From Bdellovibrionales bacterium (GTDB lineage: Bacteria; Myxococcota; XYA12-FULL-58-9; SYDY01), in NCBI GenBank assembly GCA_005801425.1, contig SYDY01000084.1, positions 1 to 41,136 of the forward strand: a stretch of 41,136 nt of DNA, written 5' to 3'. Below are positions 7,498 to 16,214 of the stretch, piece after piece (within the stretch, counting starts at the first letter, position 1; every line of letters begins with the position of its first letter). The notes under the pieces are model-generated. The model worked only from the letters and a program-made list of their open reading frames with translations, had not been told where the DNA came from and ran no database searches. The translations under genes were made by a program, and so were the position numbers.

Positions 7498-7658
7498 GGT
7501 CTGTCGTCAAACTATCTTTGGGACCATTTTGCGCCTTTTTTAGTACAGCTTCATCGCTCGGGGTTCGATATATCGCACATGTCATCTCGCCCTCGGTCTT
7601 CGCAGTACAAAAAAAATCTCGAAAATGGTCCCAAAGATAGTTTGACGACAGCCCCTAG
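7494..7658. mobile_element. 157-bp MITE (family B) with CTAG target duplication
   Basis: The element spans 7498-7654. The left end starts GGTCTGTCGTCAAACTATCT. The right end is its reverse complement over at least 30 bases with one mismatch (ends AGTTTGACGACAGCCC). It is flanked by CTAG at 7494-7497 and 7655-7658. There is no coding capacity. The core, with TCGCTCGG, ATAT.G.ACAT.T.ATCTCG and CCTCG, resembles the core of the family-A element at 21028-21186 although the terminal repeats differ, suggesting a common origin. YTAR-type duplication points to mobilisation by an IS5-family transposase encoded elsewhere. Confidence 0.82.
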
Positions 7659-7711
7659 TACCATTCATTTCTGCACAACTCCTGCGTAACTTTGCCGATA
7701 CACCGCGCACA

Positions 7712-8608
7712 ATGGGATATACCAAAGTCGAGCGGTTCTTCGCATCCGTATCAAATCACAGTGAAAATCCGTTTAGCACGGTTCAGGATGTGCGGCGGGA
7801 TGTGGTATGTACGCGGGATTGCGTTGATGTGAACAATCCCGGTAATTCTGGGCGAATTCCGCCGAATGCCCACCGTTTGATGGCGAATCCAGTGCTCAAA
7901 GAGTTCGTCGTCTCGGCAATCACAACGACTGTATTACATCCTTTTTTTGGTTCTTTAAGCATCGCACAAGCAGGATTTAAGTGGACGTCAGCCTCGAATA
8001 TGACCTTGCGAGGCAGCCCTATCAACGCATGGCGCAGCGGATGCAAATGGGGCATGCAAGATGTCTTTCGTGCAGGCATTCAGCATGCGGTTAACCATCG
8101 GGGTGTGGCGGTCGACTTAACCGCATCATTGTGTGTCTCTTTTGTTTTTTCACCGTTAGAAAATGTGCGTCAGCGACAAATTATTAACCCACAGAATAAA
8201 AACATATTTGTTGCAGCGGGTGCCCTCTATCATGAACTGGGTATTAAACGTTTTTTCTACGGTGCGAGTACCTCTGCGATGCTTCAATGTACCAGCACGG
8301 CTTTGCGTGTGTTGTCTAAGCAGGACACAAGCAATGCGGACAGTAAAATATCAGAGACACAGAAAAATATTTTGATCCTGGGGATCAGTGGGATTTCAGG
8401 TGTTCTCGGAATGACAAAAGCCATTGGACAAACCAACGGCACAGCCCTGCGAACGTCGTTGAACTTTTTATGGGCATCCTCTAAAAAAGATCCAAAAATC
8501 GCGGCATCACTGTTTCTGCTTTCTACCGGATTTAATATCGCCACTATCCAGGTTTATATGAATCTTAGTGGAATGTATGTGCAAGCTGTTGCAGCGGCAA
8601 ATCATTGA
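7712..8608 (+). CDS. Mitochondrial-carrier-like membrane protein (candidate)
   Basis: 298 residues, the usual length of mitochondrial carrier family (MCF) proteins. Residues 148-155, PLENVRQR, fit the family signature Px[DE]xx[KR]x[KR]. About 30 residues later LGIKRFFYGASTSAML fits the (G)...(Y/F)xG segment that follows in each MCF repeat. An earlier half-repeat starts at P77 (HPFFGSLSIAQ ... SGCKWGMQDVFR) and a third, degenerate one near residue 230 (GISGVLGMTKAIGQ). The first and third repeats lack canonical charged residues, and the P-to-P spacing (about 71 and 86) is shorter than the usual ~100, so this is a candidate only. Bacterial MCF proteins are rare; Legionella LncP is a secreted effector that enters mitochondria. 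The N-terminal ~60 residues precede any hydrophobic segment. No clear ribosome-binding site. Alternative: an unrelated membrane protein. Confidence 0.45.
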   Translation: MGYTKVERFFASVSNHSENPFSTVQDVRRDVVCTRDCVDVNNPGNSGRIPPNAHRLMANPVLKEFVVSAITTTVLHPFFGSLSIAQAGFKWTSASNMTLRGSPINAWRSGCKWGMQDVFRAGIQHAVNHRGVAVDLTASLCVSFVFSPLENVRQRQIINPQNKNIFVAAGALYHELGIKRFFYGASTSAMLQCTSTALRVLSKQDTSNADSKISETQKNILILGISGISGVLGMTKAIGQTNGTALRTSLNFLWASSKKDPKIAASLFLLSTGFNIATIQVYMNLSGMYVQAVAAANH

Positions 8609-8624
8609 CGAATGGTCTCGGGTA

Positions 8625-8972
8625 TTACGATGACTTGTTCTTGGCTTTCGACTTTTTCACCTTTGGCATAGGCAATGCATTTTCGGTGATCCGAATGAGC
8701 GAGCAAAGCCACGCGTGATCTTCAAGATGGCTGTTATCGATCAGCATGGATGGCTTGGCACCGGGGTAGGGCGGTGCTTCTTTGTAATTGCCAGCGACGA
8801 ATGTTTTTCCTGGTGATGTTACTTTGATGAAGATCTGATCGTCACAAATAAGTGCAACCACTTTGTTGTTGCAGTACAAGGCGTATTCACCAAACATTTT
8901 TTGTGCGCGAATGGTGGGCACTGATTGCAACTGGTCGATCACGTAATCAACAAAGCTTTGAGATGTGGCCAT
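8625..8972 (-). CDS. TfoX N-terminal-domain protein
   Basis: 115 residues, matching the stand-alone TfoX N-terminal domain (PF04993): VDYVIDQLQSVPTIRAQKMF, GEYALYC at residues 29-35, then DDQIFIKVT and PGAKPSML in the middle, and a lysine-rich tail (KVKKSKAKNKSS). Full TfoX/Sxy is a competence regulator, but single-domain proteins like this are widespread and of unknown function. It is convergent with the carrier-like gene (16-base gap). A second copy at 12481-12667 has lost its middle, showing that the locus was duplicated. Confidence 0.88.
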   Translation of the reverse strand: MATSQSFVDYVIDQLQSVPTIRAQKMFGEYALYCNNKVVALICDDQIFIKVTSPGKTFVAGNYKEAPPYPGAKPSMLIDNSHLEDHAWLCSLIRITENALPMPKVKKSKAKNKSS

Positions 8973-9018
8973 GGATTCAAGATATGTTTATTGCGGGTTG
9001 ATGTCATCCTCGGACATA

Positions 9019-9645
9019 TCATCGTGGTGCGTGTTCACGACGCGATTTTCGCGCATTTTTTACGCTATCACGATATCGGATGGGACCACGGAGTTCATGT
9101 TGTTCGTAATGCGTGAAGTTCCATGGATGTGGAGGAATTTCTTCGTGCGATGGCTGGAGGGATAGGCTGCTAAGTGGATTTAGCAGCGGGGCGTATAGAT
9201 CAGGATCCGCATGGCTGATGGAAAAACCACCAAGCAATGTGCTGAGTTGAGCTCCACAGCGATTAGATTCGATTTTACGTTGTTCTCGTGCCACCCAGAT
9301 GGCTGCAGTGCGGGTGATCGGGTCCTCTATTGCGGCAACCCGATGATTGGTTTTGCCCAGCGTGAGGCAGAGCGTGGGTTGCATGGAAAGATAGATTTCG
9401 CTGAATTTTCTGAGCTGTCTGTGCAAGACAGTCGAAGGTGATTTGTGTTTGAAGGCAATGCAAAAACGGGCGAGAGAGGGGCCATCAAATTTTTTGTATG
9501 GATAGGGTTCGCCATTGAAGGGTTTTGATTGGCGTATAAGAATATCTTTGCATGTTTGAAATCCCATCTCACGTACCTCACGTGCTTGATTTGCCGTGAG
9601 TGGTGTCATGGTGACGCTTCGTGATGGCTCAAGCATTTGATTCAC
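9019..9645 (-). CDS. Hypothetical protein
   Basis: 208 residues from the GTG at 9645, which has AGGA close upstream; ATG at 9609 is an alternative. The protein is predicted soluble, rich in Arg, Pro and His, with a basic C-terminus (RKSRREHAPR). No signal peptide, membrane segment or recognised family. It lies upstream of, and in the same direction as, the TfoX-N gene, with a short gap. Existence is supported by length and a tidy 5' context rather than by homology. Confidence 0.5.
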   Translation of the reverse strand: MNQMLEPSRSVTMTPLTANQAREVREMGFQTCKDILIRQSKPFNGEPYPYKKFDGPSLARFCIAFKHKSPSTVLHRQLRKFSEIYLSMQPTLCLTLGKTNHRVAAIEDPITRTAAIWVAREQRKIESNRCGAQLSTLLGGFSISHADPDLYAPLLNPLSSLSLQPSHEEIPPHPWNFTHYEQHELRGPIRYRDSVKNARKSRREHAPR

Positions 9646-9752
9646 GTGATCCTATTCCTGATACGGTGAGGTGTGACGCATGGGGATGCGACAGTGTGAA
9701 AATACACCCATCCTGAAAATATGGTTAAGTTATTTGTGGAGATGTATATTTT

Positions 9753-10238
9753 ATGATCCGAGAAGCGACTGAAGCCGATTTTGAGCGCATTCATAGCATT
9801 GTGATGGCCCCAGAAACCAATCCATTTCTTTCGTTTGAGCCCATGGATTTGGAAGCCTTTCGACCCCTGTTTGCAGAAATTACCGCCCAGAGTCGTGTTT
9901 GGGTTTGGGAAGAAGAGGGCGACGTGGTGGGCGTCGTGCGGACATGCCGTGGTGTTCGCAGGACCGCGCATGTAATTTATTTGGGCACGCTTGCCGTTGA
10001 TCCCGCATGGTCGGGCCGTGGTATCGGGCGACGTTTTATGAACGAACTTCTCATGCGCATTCGGACATGGGACGGTATTCGCCGTGTAGAACTTTCGGCA
10101 GAAGCGGATAATCCCCGTGCGCTGTCGTTTTATGAATCACTTGGGTTTCAACGCGAAGGCGTGATGCGCGGATGGTTTCGCCGTGCTTCGGATGATGTCG
10201 ATATCGATGAAGTGATGATGGGGCTTTTATTGTACTAG
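9753..10238 (+). CDS. GNAT-family N-acetyltransferase
   Basis: 161 residues covering one complete GNAT domain. It starts IREATEADFERI (beta1/alpha1). The acetyl-CoA-binding motif A is LAVDPAWSGRGIGRRFMNEL with the SGRGIGR pyrophosphate loop. Motif B is NPRALSFYESLGFQREGV. Such enzymes transfer acetyl from acetyl-CoA to an amine of a small molecule or protein; the substrate cannot be told from sequence. GGAG lies about 11 bases before the ATG. It is convergent with the next gene, 12 bases away. Confidence 0.9.
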   Translation: MIREATEADFERIHSIVMAPETNPFLSFEPMDLEAFRPLFAEITAQSRVWVWEEEGDVVGVVRTCRGVRRTAHVIYLGTLAVDPAWSGRGIGRRFMNELLMRIRTWDGIRRVELSAEADNPRALSFYESLGFQREGVMRGWFRRASDDVDIDEVMMGLLLY

Positions 10239-10250
10239 ACCGGTTCGTAT

Positions 10251-10763
10251 TTAGAATCGAAATGCCAGAGAAGCACCGCCGCCGTTTTTCATGGGGATGG
10301 GTGTTATATTGATGTCTTCCCAGCTGAGTTTGCGCTTTTCCCATTCTTTTCGGGCTCGGATACTCTCCTGCATCTTGCTGTGTCCGGTGGTCGCAACGAT
10401 TAAACCTGTAATGCCAACAACGCCACCGATGGCCATGACGGCGATGCCCACGGTTCTAATGGCGTCTTCATTGCTGGTTCCACCGTTACTTTCTTGGTTA
10501 TCGGCGATGGAGGATGCAGCAATGGTGTATGTTGCACCTGTGATGGTCGCAGCGAGACCGCCGCCAAACATGATCCAACCTGCGATGACCTGGCCACGTC
10601 CGGCGATGCGTGGTGGCGAAGAAGTCCATGCGTTGTTTGGCATCGTGGATGCTGGGGTTTGCTCTGTTGGATTTGCAGTGGCAGTGCGTGGGGCGGTTAG
10701 CCCCACGGTGCATGCCGTGACAATGGCGAGGAATTGCGATGCAATGCGGGCTTGCAGGACCAT
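10251..10763 (-). CDS. Hypothetical exported or membrane protein with two TM segments
   Basis: 170 residues. An N-terminal signal-like segment (residues 1-30, ending TATANP) is followed by a proline-rich linker. Two glycine-rich hydrophobic helices come next (about 57-80, VIAGWIMFGGGLAATITGAT, and about 107-130, AVMAIGGVVGITGLIVATTG) and then a charged region RARKEWEKRK. The C-terminus SLAFRF ends in phenylalanine, as do many outer-membrane strands, although one strand alone is not a barrel. Proteins of this layout are common in deltaproteobacteria as uncharacterised envelope proteins. Function unknown. Confidence 0.65.
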   Translation of the reverse strand: MVLQARIASQFLAIVTACTVGLTAPRTATANPTEQTPASTMPNNAWTSSPPRIAGRGQVIAGWIMFGGGLAATITGATYTIAASSIADNQESNGGTSNEDAIRTVGIAVMAIGGVVGITGLIVATTGHSKMQESIRARKEWEKRKLSWEDINITPIPMKNGGGASLAFRF

Positions 10764-10862
10764 GGGAACTCCTTGAAGAGTTTTGAAGTCATAACATGGT
10801 GAATTGAATGTGGATATACCTATGTATAATATAATTGCTATGAATTATTATTAATGAATGCA

Positions 10863-11615
10863 TTAATACCGATTGCGAGCTTCGCGCAATGCAGTGAATA
10901 CGCCTACCGGATCATCGCAATGTGTAAACGTACGCAATGATGGCGTTTCCACGCGTAAGAAGGGGTTGGTCGCAAGTTCGGTGGCAAGGGTTGCGGGTAC
11001 GGTGGGGATATTGTCCGATGGCAATTTCTCAATGCGATTTTGTATGGCGATATTTTCGGGATCAATACTGATGGCAAATCGGAGATTGCGTGCCGTATAT
11101 TCGTGGCCGCAGTAGATGAGTGTTTCCGGTGGCAGTGCCGCGAGTTTTTGCAACGAGGCATGCATCATCGCGGGGGTGCCTTCAAACAATCGGCCGCAGC
11201 CCGCAAGAAATAGAGTATCACCTGTGAATGCCGCGTTTGCATCGGCGTTGTAATACGCGATGGCGCCGAGGGTGTGGCCTGGCACATCGCATATGGAAAA
11301 CGTCATACCCGCCATCTCAATGATGTCACCTTCACCCACCTCGGTGGTGGCGCATGGCACGCGGTTGTGACGGTGATCGTAGAGGGAGCATACCACGGGA
11401 AGAGGTCCTAATCGATCGACGATCCCTTGAACACCACCCACGTGATCTGCGTGATGGTGGGTGATGAGGATCCCCGCAAGCGTACGTCCTGCATGCTCCA
11501 GCGCCTGAATGGCTTTGTCTGATTCAGAAGGATCTACCAGCAATGCGTCGTTGCGATCTGGCATGGAAAGGAGCCAGCAGTAGTTGTCGGTAAGCATGGG
11601 GATGGGTTGAATCAT
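10863..11615 (-). CDS. gloB: Hydroxyacylglutathione hydrolase (glyoxalase II)
   Basis: 250 residues, the normal GloB length. The metallo-beta-lactamase metal site THHHADH lies at residues 52-58. Downstream are VPGHTLGAI, FTGDTLFLAGCGRLFEG with GTPAMM, YCGHEYTARNL, and the C-terminal substrate-binding NPFLR. Together these identify glyoxalase II, which hydrolyses S-lactoylglutathione to lactate and glutathione in the cytosol as the second step of methylglyoxal detoxification. All metal ligands appear intact. GAGG lies about 10 bases before the ATG. No glyoxalase I gene is visible in the window. Confidence 0.95.
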   Translation of the reverse strand: MIQPIPMLTDNYCWLLSMPDRNDALLVDPSESDKAIQALEHAGRTLAGILITHHHADHVGGVQGIVDRLGPLPVVCSLYDHRHNRVPCATTEVGEGDIIEMAGMTFSICDVPGHTLGAIAYYNADANAAFTGDTLFLAGCGRLFEGTPAMMHASLQKLAALPPETLIYCGHEYTARNLRFAISIDPENIAIQNRIEKLPSDNIPTVPATLATELATNPFLRVETPSLRTFTHCDDPVGVFTALREARNRY

Positions 11616-11667
11616 GAGCCATGAACCTCGAAAAAATATTGCATGATAAAACCCGATCCACGGTTAA

Positions 11668-12396
11668 TCAACTTGCAAGAGAACTCATATTCTCATTTGC
11701 TTTGAAAGTGAGCGCACATACGGGGTGGTCTAGGTAAGGACCGTGTTCACGAAGGAACTGTCCGACGCGTGCATATTCATCGGGTGTGGTATCGCGCTCA
11801 AGAAAAAAATCGACAAGGTCTTTGGGTGCATTTCTTACGTCGATGGTGGCTGGCAACTCGGTGCTGACGTAGCTTACGCCCAATCCAGTGAGTGCCTGTG
11901 CAATGTTCTCAGCGGTGAGTGAGTATTGCTGTGTTTTTGCATCCCCAAATCGTTGTTGGATCTCATGGATCCCACGCTCAGTTTGATGAAATACCCAACA
12001 TTGGCCGCCTGGTTTTAACATCGCGCGTGCACGTTGAAGCTGTTTTTCTCTGTCTTTCATGTAGTAAAGGCTATGTGCAAAAACGATAAGGTCGAATGAT
12101 GATCCAGATTCGAAGCCTTCAAAACCCGATTGAATGATTTCTGCGCGTGCATCTTCGGCAAATCGTTGTTTGAGTTCGTCAAAATGGCTGGCGTAGGGCT
12201 CTAGGGCAACGTAATGTTGCATTTCGGGTAAATGAACAAGCCATTCACGGTCAAAACTTCCGTCCCCCGCACCGACGCTGAGAACGCGTTGGATCTTATT
12301 TCTCGAAGTGAGGGGTTGTTCGGCGACCCACGCCAAACATGCTTTCCACTCGGTGCTTCTGCGACAGAACTCTAAAAAAACTTTTCCGTAGTCCAT
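11668..12396 (-). CDS. SAM-dependent methyltransferase (class I, HNMT-like)
   Basis: 242 residues from the ATG at 12396, preferred over a start 21 bases upstream because GGGGAGAG sits ideally before it. Motif I is VLSVGAGDGSFD, followed by acidic VALEPYASH, then SSFDLIVFAHSLYYMKDREK (motif II/III) and MLKPGGQCWVFHQTE. The arrangement is a Rossmann class I methyltransferase. The pattern, with a short N-terminal helix region and LSVG.GDG, is similar to histamine-N-methyltransferase-like proteins, but the substrate is unknown. A TfoX-N remnant lies just upstream on the same strand. Confidence 0.8.
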   Translation of the reverse strand: MDYGKVFLEFCRRSTEWKACLAWVAEQPLTSRNKIQRVLSVGAGDGSFDREWLVHLPEMQHYVALEPYASHFDELKQRFAEDARAEIIQSGFEGFESGSSFDLIVFAHSLYYMKDREKQLQRARAMLKPGGQCWVFHQTERGIHEIQQRFGDAKTQQYSLTAENIAQALTGLGVSYVSTELPATIDVRNAPKDLVDFFLERDTTPDEYARVGQFLREHGPYLDHPVCALTFKANENMSSLAS

Positions 12397-12480
12397 ATTC
12401 TCTCCCCTTTTGCTCACACAGGAAATTAAGCTTGGAGGATGCTACATTGAAGGGGCAGGAATGAAAATAAATATTTCTTT

Positions 12481-12667
12481 TTATCTCGATTTTTTGGGCT
12501 TCTTTTCTTTGGGTACAGGCAACGCATCTGAAGTGATGTGAATGAGTAAGCAAAGCCATGTTGTCGCAATACAATGCGTATTCACCAAACATCTTTTTTG
12601 CATGGATAGTTGGCACCGATTTGAGTTGGTCCAAGATGTAGTCAACAAAACTTTGGGATGTGGCCAT
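12481..12667 (-). pseudogene. TfoX-N paralogue with internal deletion
   Basis: From ATG 12667 the frame gives MATSQSFVDYILDQLKSVPT and GEYALYCDN, nearly identical to the intact copy at 8625-8972. Immediately afterwards the sequence jumps, with a frame change, to WLCLLIHITSDALPVPKEKK, which corresponds to the tail of the intact copy (WLCSLIRITENALPMPKVKK). About 50 codons are missing from the middle. Read in the first frame the protein is scrambled after residue 37. Confidence 0.85.
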
Positions 12668-12735
12668 ATACTACTATACGCATGTGGACTAAACATGAAA
12701 ACGACCATCGTACATAAGAAGGGATTGCCACGGTG

Positions 12736-14862
12736 TTACAAAAGTGCAGGTTGACGCAATCGCAGGGCATTGCCAATCACCGATACCGAGCTGAAGCTCA
12801 TTGCGGCAGCCGCAATGACGGGGGATAAGAGTATTCCAAAAAATGGGTAGAGTACGCCAGCCGCAATCGACACACCCATCATGTTATAGAAAAATGCGAA
12901 AAATAAGTTTTGTTTGATATTTCGCATGGTTCTTTGAGACAGGCGACGCGCATGGATGATGCCCATGAGATCGCCTTTGATGAGTGTGATGCTTGCACTT
13001 TCCATGGCGACGTCTGTACCAGTGCCCATGGCAATACCTACCTGTGCTTGAGCGAGCGCAGGTGCATCGTTGATCCCATCGCCGGCCATGGCAACGATAC
13101 TCCCATTCGATTGCAATTGCTTGATTGTGTTTGTCTTTTGATTCGGAAGAATTTCGGCCATGACGCTATTTATGCCAAGTTTTTTTGCAACCGCCAAAGC
13201 CGTGGTTTTGCTATCGCCGGTCATCATGACAAGATGAATGCCATCCTGCTGTAATATGCGTATGGCTTTTAATGTGCTTTCTTTGATGGGATCTGCCACG
13301 GCAAGAAGGCCCGTACATTTTCCATCAATGGCACAAAACACCACTGTTTCTCCGTTGATGCGAAGATCTTCCGCACGTGCGTCCAAGTGTAATGTCTTTA
13401 TGCCAAGCCTTTCCATGAAGGTACGATTTCCAAGTGCAACTTCGTGACCATCGACCCGACCCTTCACGCCTTCACCTGTTGTGGAATCAAACTCATCCGC
13501 CTTGTTCACTGCAATGCCTAACTCATCGGCGCCTCTTACAATAGCCATCGCAAGAGGGTGCTCACTACCGCGTTCAAGCGTGGCTGCAAGACGTAGAAGC
13601 GTGTTCTCGTCGATGCCTGTTTCTGCAATGACACTGACGAGTTTTGGCTTTCCTTCTGTGAGTGTGCCCGTTTTGTCCATGACAAGTGTATCTACCTTGC
13701 GCATCATTTCGATGGCTTCGGCATTTTTGAAAAGAACACCCATCGAGGCTCCATTGCCCGTCGCGACCATAATAGATATTGGTGTGGCGAGTCCTAGAGC
13801 ACATGGACAGGCGATGATGAGCACAGCGATTGCATTGATGAGGGCATGTGCCATACGCGGCTCAGGTCCAAGGATCGCCCAGATCACGAAAGTTCCTATC
13901 GCGATGAGAATAACAATTGGAACGAAGTACCCAGCCACACTATCTGCGAGTTTTTGGATGGGTGCGCGACTGCGTTGTGCCTCTGCGACCATCGCAATGA
14001 TCCGTGAGAGCAATGTTTCGGAACCAATTTTTTCGGCTCGCATGATCAAACTACCGGTGCCGTTGATTGTTGCCCCGATAACGATCTCGCCAGGTTGTTT
14101 GTGAACCGGTATGGGTTCGCCCGTTACCATGGATTCGTCGATATGGCTTGCACCTTCGAGAATAGAACCATCGACGGGTATTTTCTCACCTGGCCGTACC
14201 CTAAGGCGGTCGCCGACCACGATGACATCGAGTGACACATCTTCTTCCGAACTATCATCTTTGATTCGACGTGCGGTTTTTGCAGCCAGACCGAGGAGTT
14301 TTTTGACCGCGGTGTTGGTTGCATTGCGTGCGTTCAGTTCTAGCACTTGCCCAAGAAGTATGAGAGTGACAATCATTCCGCCAGATTCAAAGTAAACATC
14401 AATTTTTCCACCCATGCCTCGAAATGAAACAGGAAATAGATCTGGTAGAAGTGTTGCGACGAGGCTGTATACATAAGTCACGGATACACCGAGTCCGATC
14501 AGTGTAAACATATTGAGGTATTTGTTTTTTAGCGATTGGATGGCACGCACATAGAATGGCCAAGCTGCCCAGGTACAAATTGGCGTTGCGAGAAGAAGTT
14601 CGAGCATCGTACGCGTAGACATCGACAGCATACTTGAAATGGGATGCCCAGGAAGCATATCTCCCATGGAAATCACAAAAAGTGGAATACTCAGGATTGC
14701 TGATAACCAAAACCGACGTTTCATGGCATGAAGTTCGTGATTTTCATCTTCGACATTTGCGTGCGCCACCTGTGGCTCTAGCGACATTCCGCAAATAGGG
14801 CAGGGTCCTCGTGCGTTGCGGATGACCTCAGGGTGCATGGGGCAGGTGTATCTTTCTTTCAT
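12736..14862 (-). CDS. copA: Copper-translocating P1B-type ATPase
   Basis: 708 residues. The N-terminus has a heavy-metal-binding domain (YTCPMHPEV, then [11 protein letters not shown], residues 5-30) in place of the HMA domain of E. coli CopA. The core is complete: TGE at about 247-249, the CPC transport site [11 protein letters not shown] with Cys352/Cys354, phosphorylation motif DKTGTL at Asp396, SEHPLA in the nucleotide domain, [10 protein letters not shown] in the hinge, and last-helix residues YN and MSFSSVSV typical of Cu+/Ag+ pumps. It exports Cu+ from the cytoplasm. AAAGG precedes the ATG. The promoter contains a palindrome (14899-14916) inside its spacer, so it is probably metal regulated. 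The divergent neighbour is a DsrE-family gene. Confidence 0.95.
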   Translation of the reverse strand: MKERYTCPMHPEVIRNARGPCPICGMSLEPQVAHANVEDENHELHAMKRRFWLSAILSIPLFVISMGDMLPGHPISSMLSMSTRTMLELLLATPICTWAAWPFYVRAIQSLKNKYLNMFTLIGLGVSVTYVYSLVATLLPDLFPVSFRGMGGKIDVYFESGGMIVTLILLGQVLELNARNATNTAVKKLLGLAAKTARRIKDDSSEEDVSLDVIVVGDRLRVRPGEKIPVDGSILEGASHIDESMVTGEPIPVHKQPGEIVIGATINGTGSLIMRAEKIGSETLLSRIIAMVAEAQRSRAPIQKLADSVAGYFVPIVILIAIGTFVIWAILGPEPRMAHALINAIAVLIIACPCALGLATPISIMVATGNGASMGVLFKNAEAIEMMRKVDTLVMDKTGTLTEGKPKLVSVIAETGIDENTLLRLAATLERGSEHPLAMAIVRGADELGIAVNKADEFDSTTGEGVKGRVDGHEVALGNRTFMERLGIKTLHLDARAEDLRINGETVVFCAIDGKCTGLLAVADPIKESTLKAIRILQQDGIHLVMMTGDSKTTALAVAKKLGINSVMAEILPNQKTNTIKQLQSNGSIVAMAGDGINDAPALAQAQVGIAMGTGTDVAMESASITLIKGDLMGIIHARRLSQRTMRNIKQNLFFAFFYNMMGVSIAAGVLYPFFGILLSPVIAAAAMSFSSVSVIGNALRLRQPALL

Positions 14863-14892
14863 CGTTCAAAACCTTTTTAAAATTGCTTATGG

Positions 14893-14921
14893 ACTATAAT
14901 TCCATGACCATGGAATGTCAT
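14893..14921 (-). promoter_or_regulatory. copA promoter with palindromic operator in the spacer
   Basis: On the minus strand, -35 ATGACA (14921-14916) is followed by a 17-base spacer and -10 TATAGT (14898-14893). The spacer holds the palindrome ATTCCATG-GT-CATGGAAT (14916-14899), which runs one base into the -35. The transcript would start about 25 bases before the copA ATG. A dyad between -35 and -10 is the usual place for a metal-sensing regulator such as a MerR or CsoR/CopY-type protein. The regulator itself is not in the window, and the dyad does not match the classic CueR box. Confidence 0.65.
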
Positions 14922-14997
14922 AGTGCTGAAGAAGAGTGGTAGGGTGGCTTATTGCAGCTATCGTACTCTTTCTTCTGCTGCATCCAAGGAATATATC

Positions 14998-15351
14998 ATG
15001 AACAAAACACTTTTTATTCTTAATGATCCTCCTTACGATTCAGACCGAAGTTACAACGCACTTCGGCTTGCAGGCGTCCTCACAAAGCGCGAAGGACAAG
15101 ATATTAAACTTTTCCTGATAGGTGGCGCCGCAAGTTGCGCCAGGGCGAATCAAAAACTTCCACAAGGTCACTACAATATTGAAATTATGTTGCATGGGGT
15201 GATTCGTCGTCATGCAGAAGTGGGTGTATGCGAAACATGTATGGAGGCACGCGGGATCGCAGATCATGATCTCGTCGAAGGCGCCAAGCGCAGTACGCTT
15301 GAGCAACTCACCGATTGGACCGTGTGGGCGGATAAGGTATTGGTGTTTTAG
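14998..15351 (+). CDS. DsrE-family protein
   Basis: 117 residues from the ATG at 14998, chosen because AAGGA precedes it; upstream in-frame codons are not protein-like. It begins KTLFILNDPPYDSDRSYNAL and continues LAGVLTKREGQDIKLFLIGG, the DsrE/YchN fold. VGVCETCMEARGI around residue 78 holds the cysteines found in sulfur-relay members of the family, and the end is WADKVLVF. These proteins bind or carry sulfane sulfur, but many are unassigned. It is divergent from copA and shares its regulatory region, so a common metal or redox stimulus is plausible (inference). Confidence 0.88.
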   Translation: MNKTLFILNDPPYDSDRSYNALRLAGVLTKREGQDIKLFLIGGAASCARANQKLPQGHYNIEIMLHGVIRRHAEVGVCETCMEARGIADHDLVEGAKRSTLEQLTDWTVWADKVLVF

Positions 15352-15357
15352 TCGTGT

Positions 15358-15906
15358 TTACTCACCAAAGCGCACGCCGACATAAAGCATTGCAATAAGA
15401 TTATTCAGGATTTCATCATTGTTTTCTTTTTTAAGGTCGTTGAATCGGTAAATAAATGCAGGACCGACGGCAACAGGTCCAAGGATAAGATTAAGCCCTG
15501 CAGTGGCATCGTAGGTGAATCGATTTTCATTCTCATCGCTAATGTCTGTTTTGAACGTGATGTTCGTAAATCCAACATGGCTGGTAACGTAGGGTTCCAA
15601 GAGGCCCAGTGGGATCGCCAATTTTAATCCGAACATAACAGGAATCGATGAAATTTCTACGTCGATTGTGTCATTGTCGTCTTTGGCATAATCGAAACCC
15701 ACTTGGATATCAGGTCCAAACCTGACCACACCAAGCTCTGCAAGCCAAGCAATGTTAAGTGCAACGCTGCCGCCTTGGGGCGTGATATCCTCATCAAGGT
15801 CCACAACGCGCAGGTATCCACCTGAAAGACCGATATCAAATCGGGCAAAGGCAACGGAGCTGCTCAACATGGTCGTAAGAAGAATTGCTACATATAATGA
15901 TTTCAT
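15358..15906 (-). CDS. Outer-membrane beta-barrel protein
   Basis: 182 residues from the ATG at 15906 with GAGG upstream; longer starts would put extra residues before the signal peptide. A clean signal peptide (MKSLYVAILLTTMLSSSVAF, cut near AFA) is followed by amphipathic beta strands with alternating hydrophobics (FDIGLSGGYLRVVD, FGPDIQVGFDYA, VMFGLKLAIPLG). The protein ends in MLYVGVRFGE; barrels usually end in an aromatic, and here F is two residues from the end. The size fits an eight-strand OmpA/OmpX-like porin domain. Substrate or role is not evident. It is convergent with the DsrE gene. Confidence 0.72.
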   Translation of the reverse strand: MKSLYVAILLTTMLSSSVAFARFDIGLSGGYLRVVDLDEDITPQGGSVALNIAWLAELGVVRFGPDIQVGFDYAKDDNDTIDVEISSIPVMFGLKLAIPLGLLEPYVTSHVGFTNITFKTDISDENENRFTYDATAGLNLILGPVAVGPAFIYRFNDLKKENNDEILNNLIAMLYVGVRFGE

Positions 15907-16214
15907 AATTAATAACCTCGTGTACGTAAATTTGTTACAACGATGTATAAATAACAAAATCGCTTGACCTAAGATAGTTTTAATAGTCATCGCGTTGGCT
16001 ATTAAAGTGTCTCATGCCTCTTTTGACTTGAATAACGATACATATCCTCAAGTTCCCACGTGTAAGGCCGTTTTTCTTTTTTGCGAAATGTGTTATAAAA
16101 CACGTCGATTGTTCCAACGGCATTTGTCGCCATATGGTTCTTTCGAGTGAGCTACTCTGGACTCCCAGTCAAACATTCTCACTTAAATAAACTGATATAA
16201 CGGGAGGGAAATTT
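15907..16214. other. Divergent intergenic region
   Basis: About 300 bases between the barrel gene and the inositol-phosphate synthase gene. It must carry both promoters, but no consensus pair stands out. A small dyad GTGTTATAAAACAC lies at about 16089-16102. Nothing else recognised. Confidence 0.35.

Noticed and set aside
13481-14104. 207-codon plus-strand frame antisense to copA
   Set aside because: copA is certain on the other strand; the antisense frame is a codon-bias shadow.
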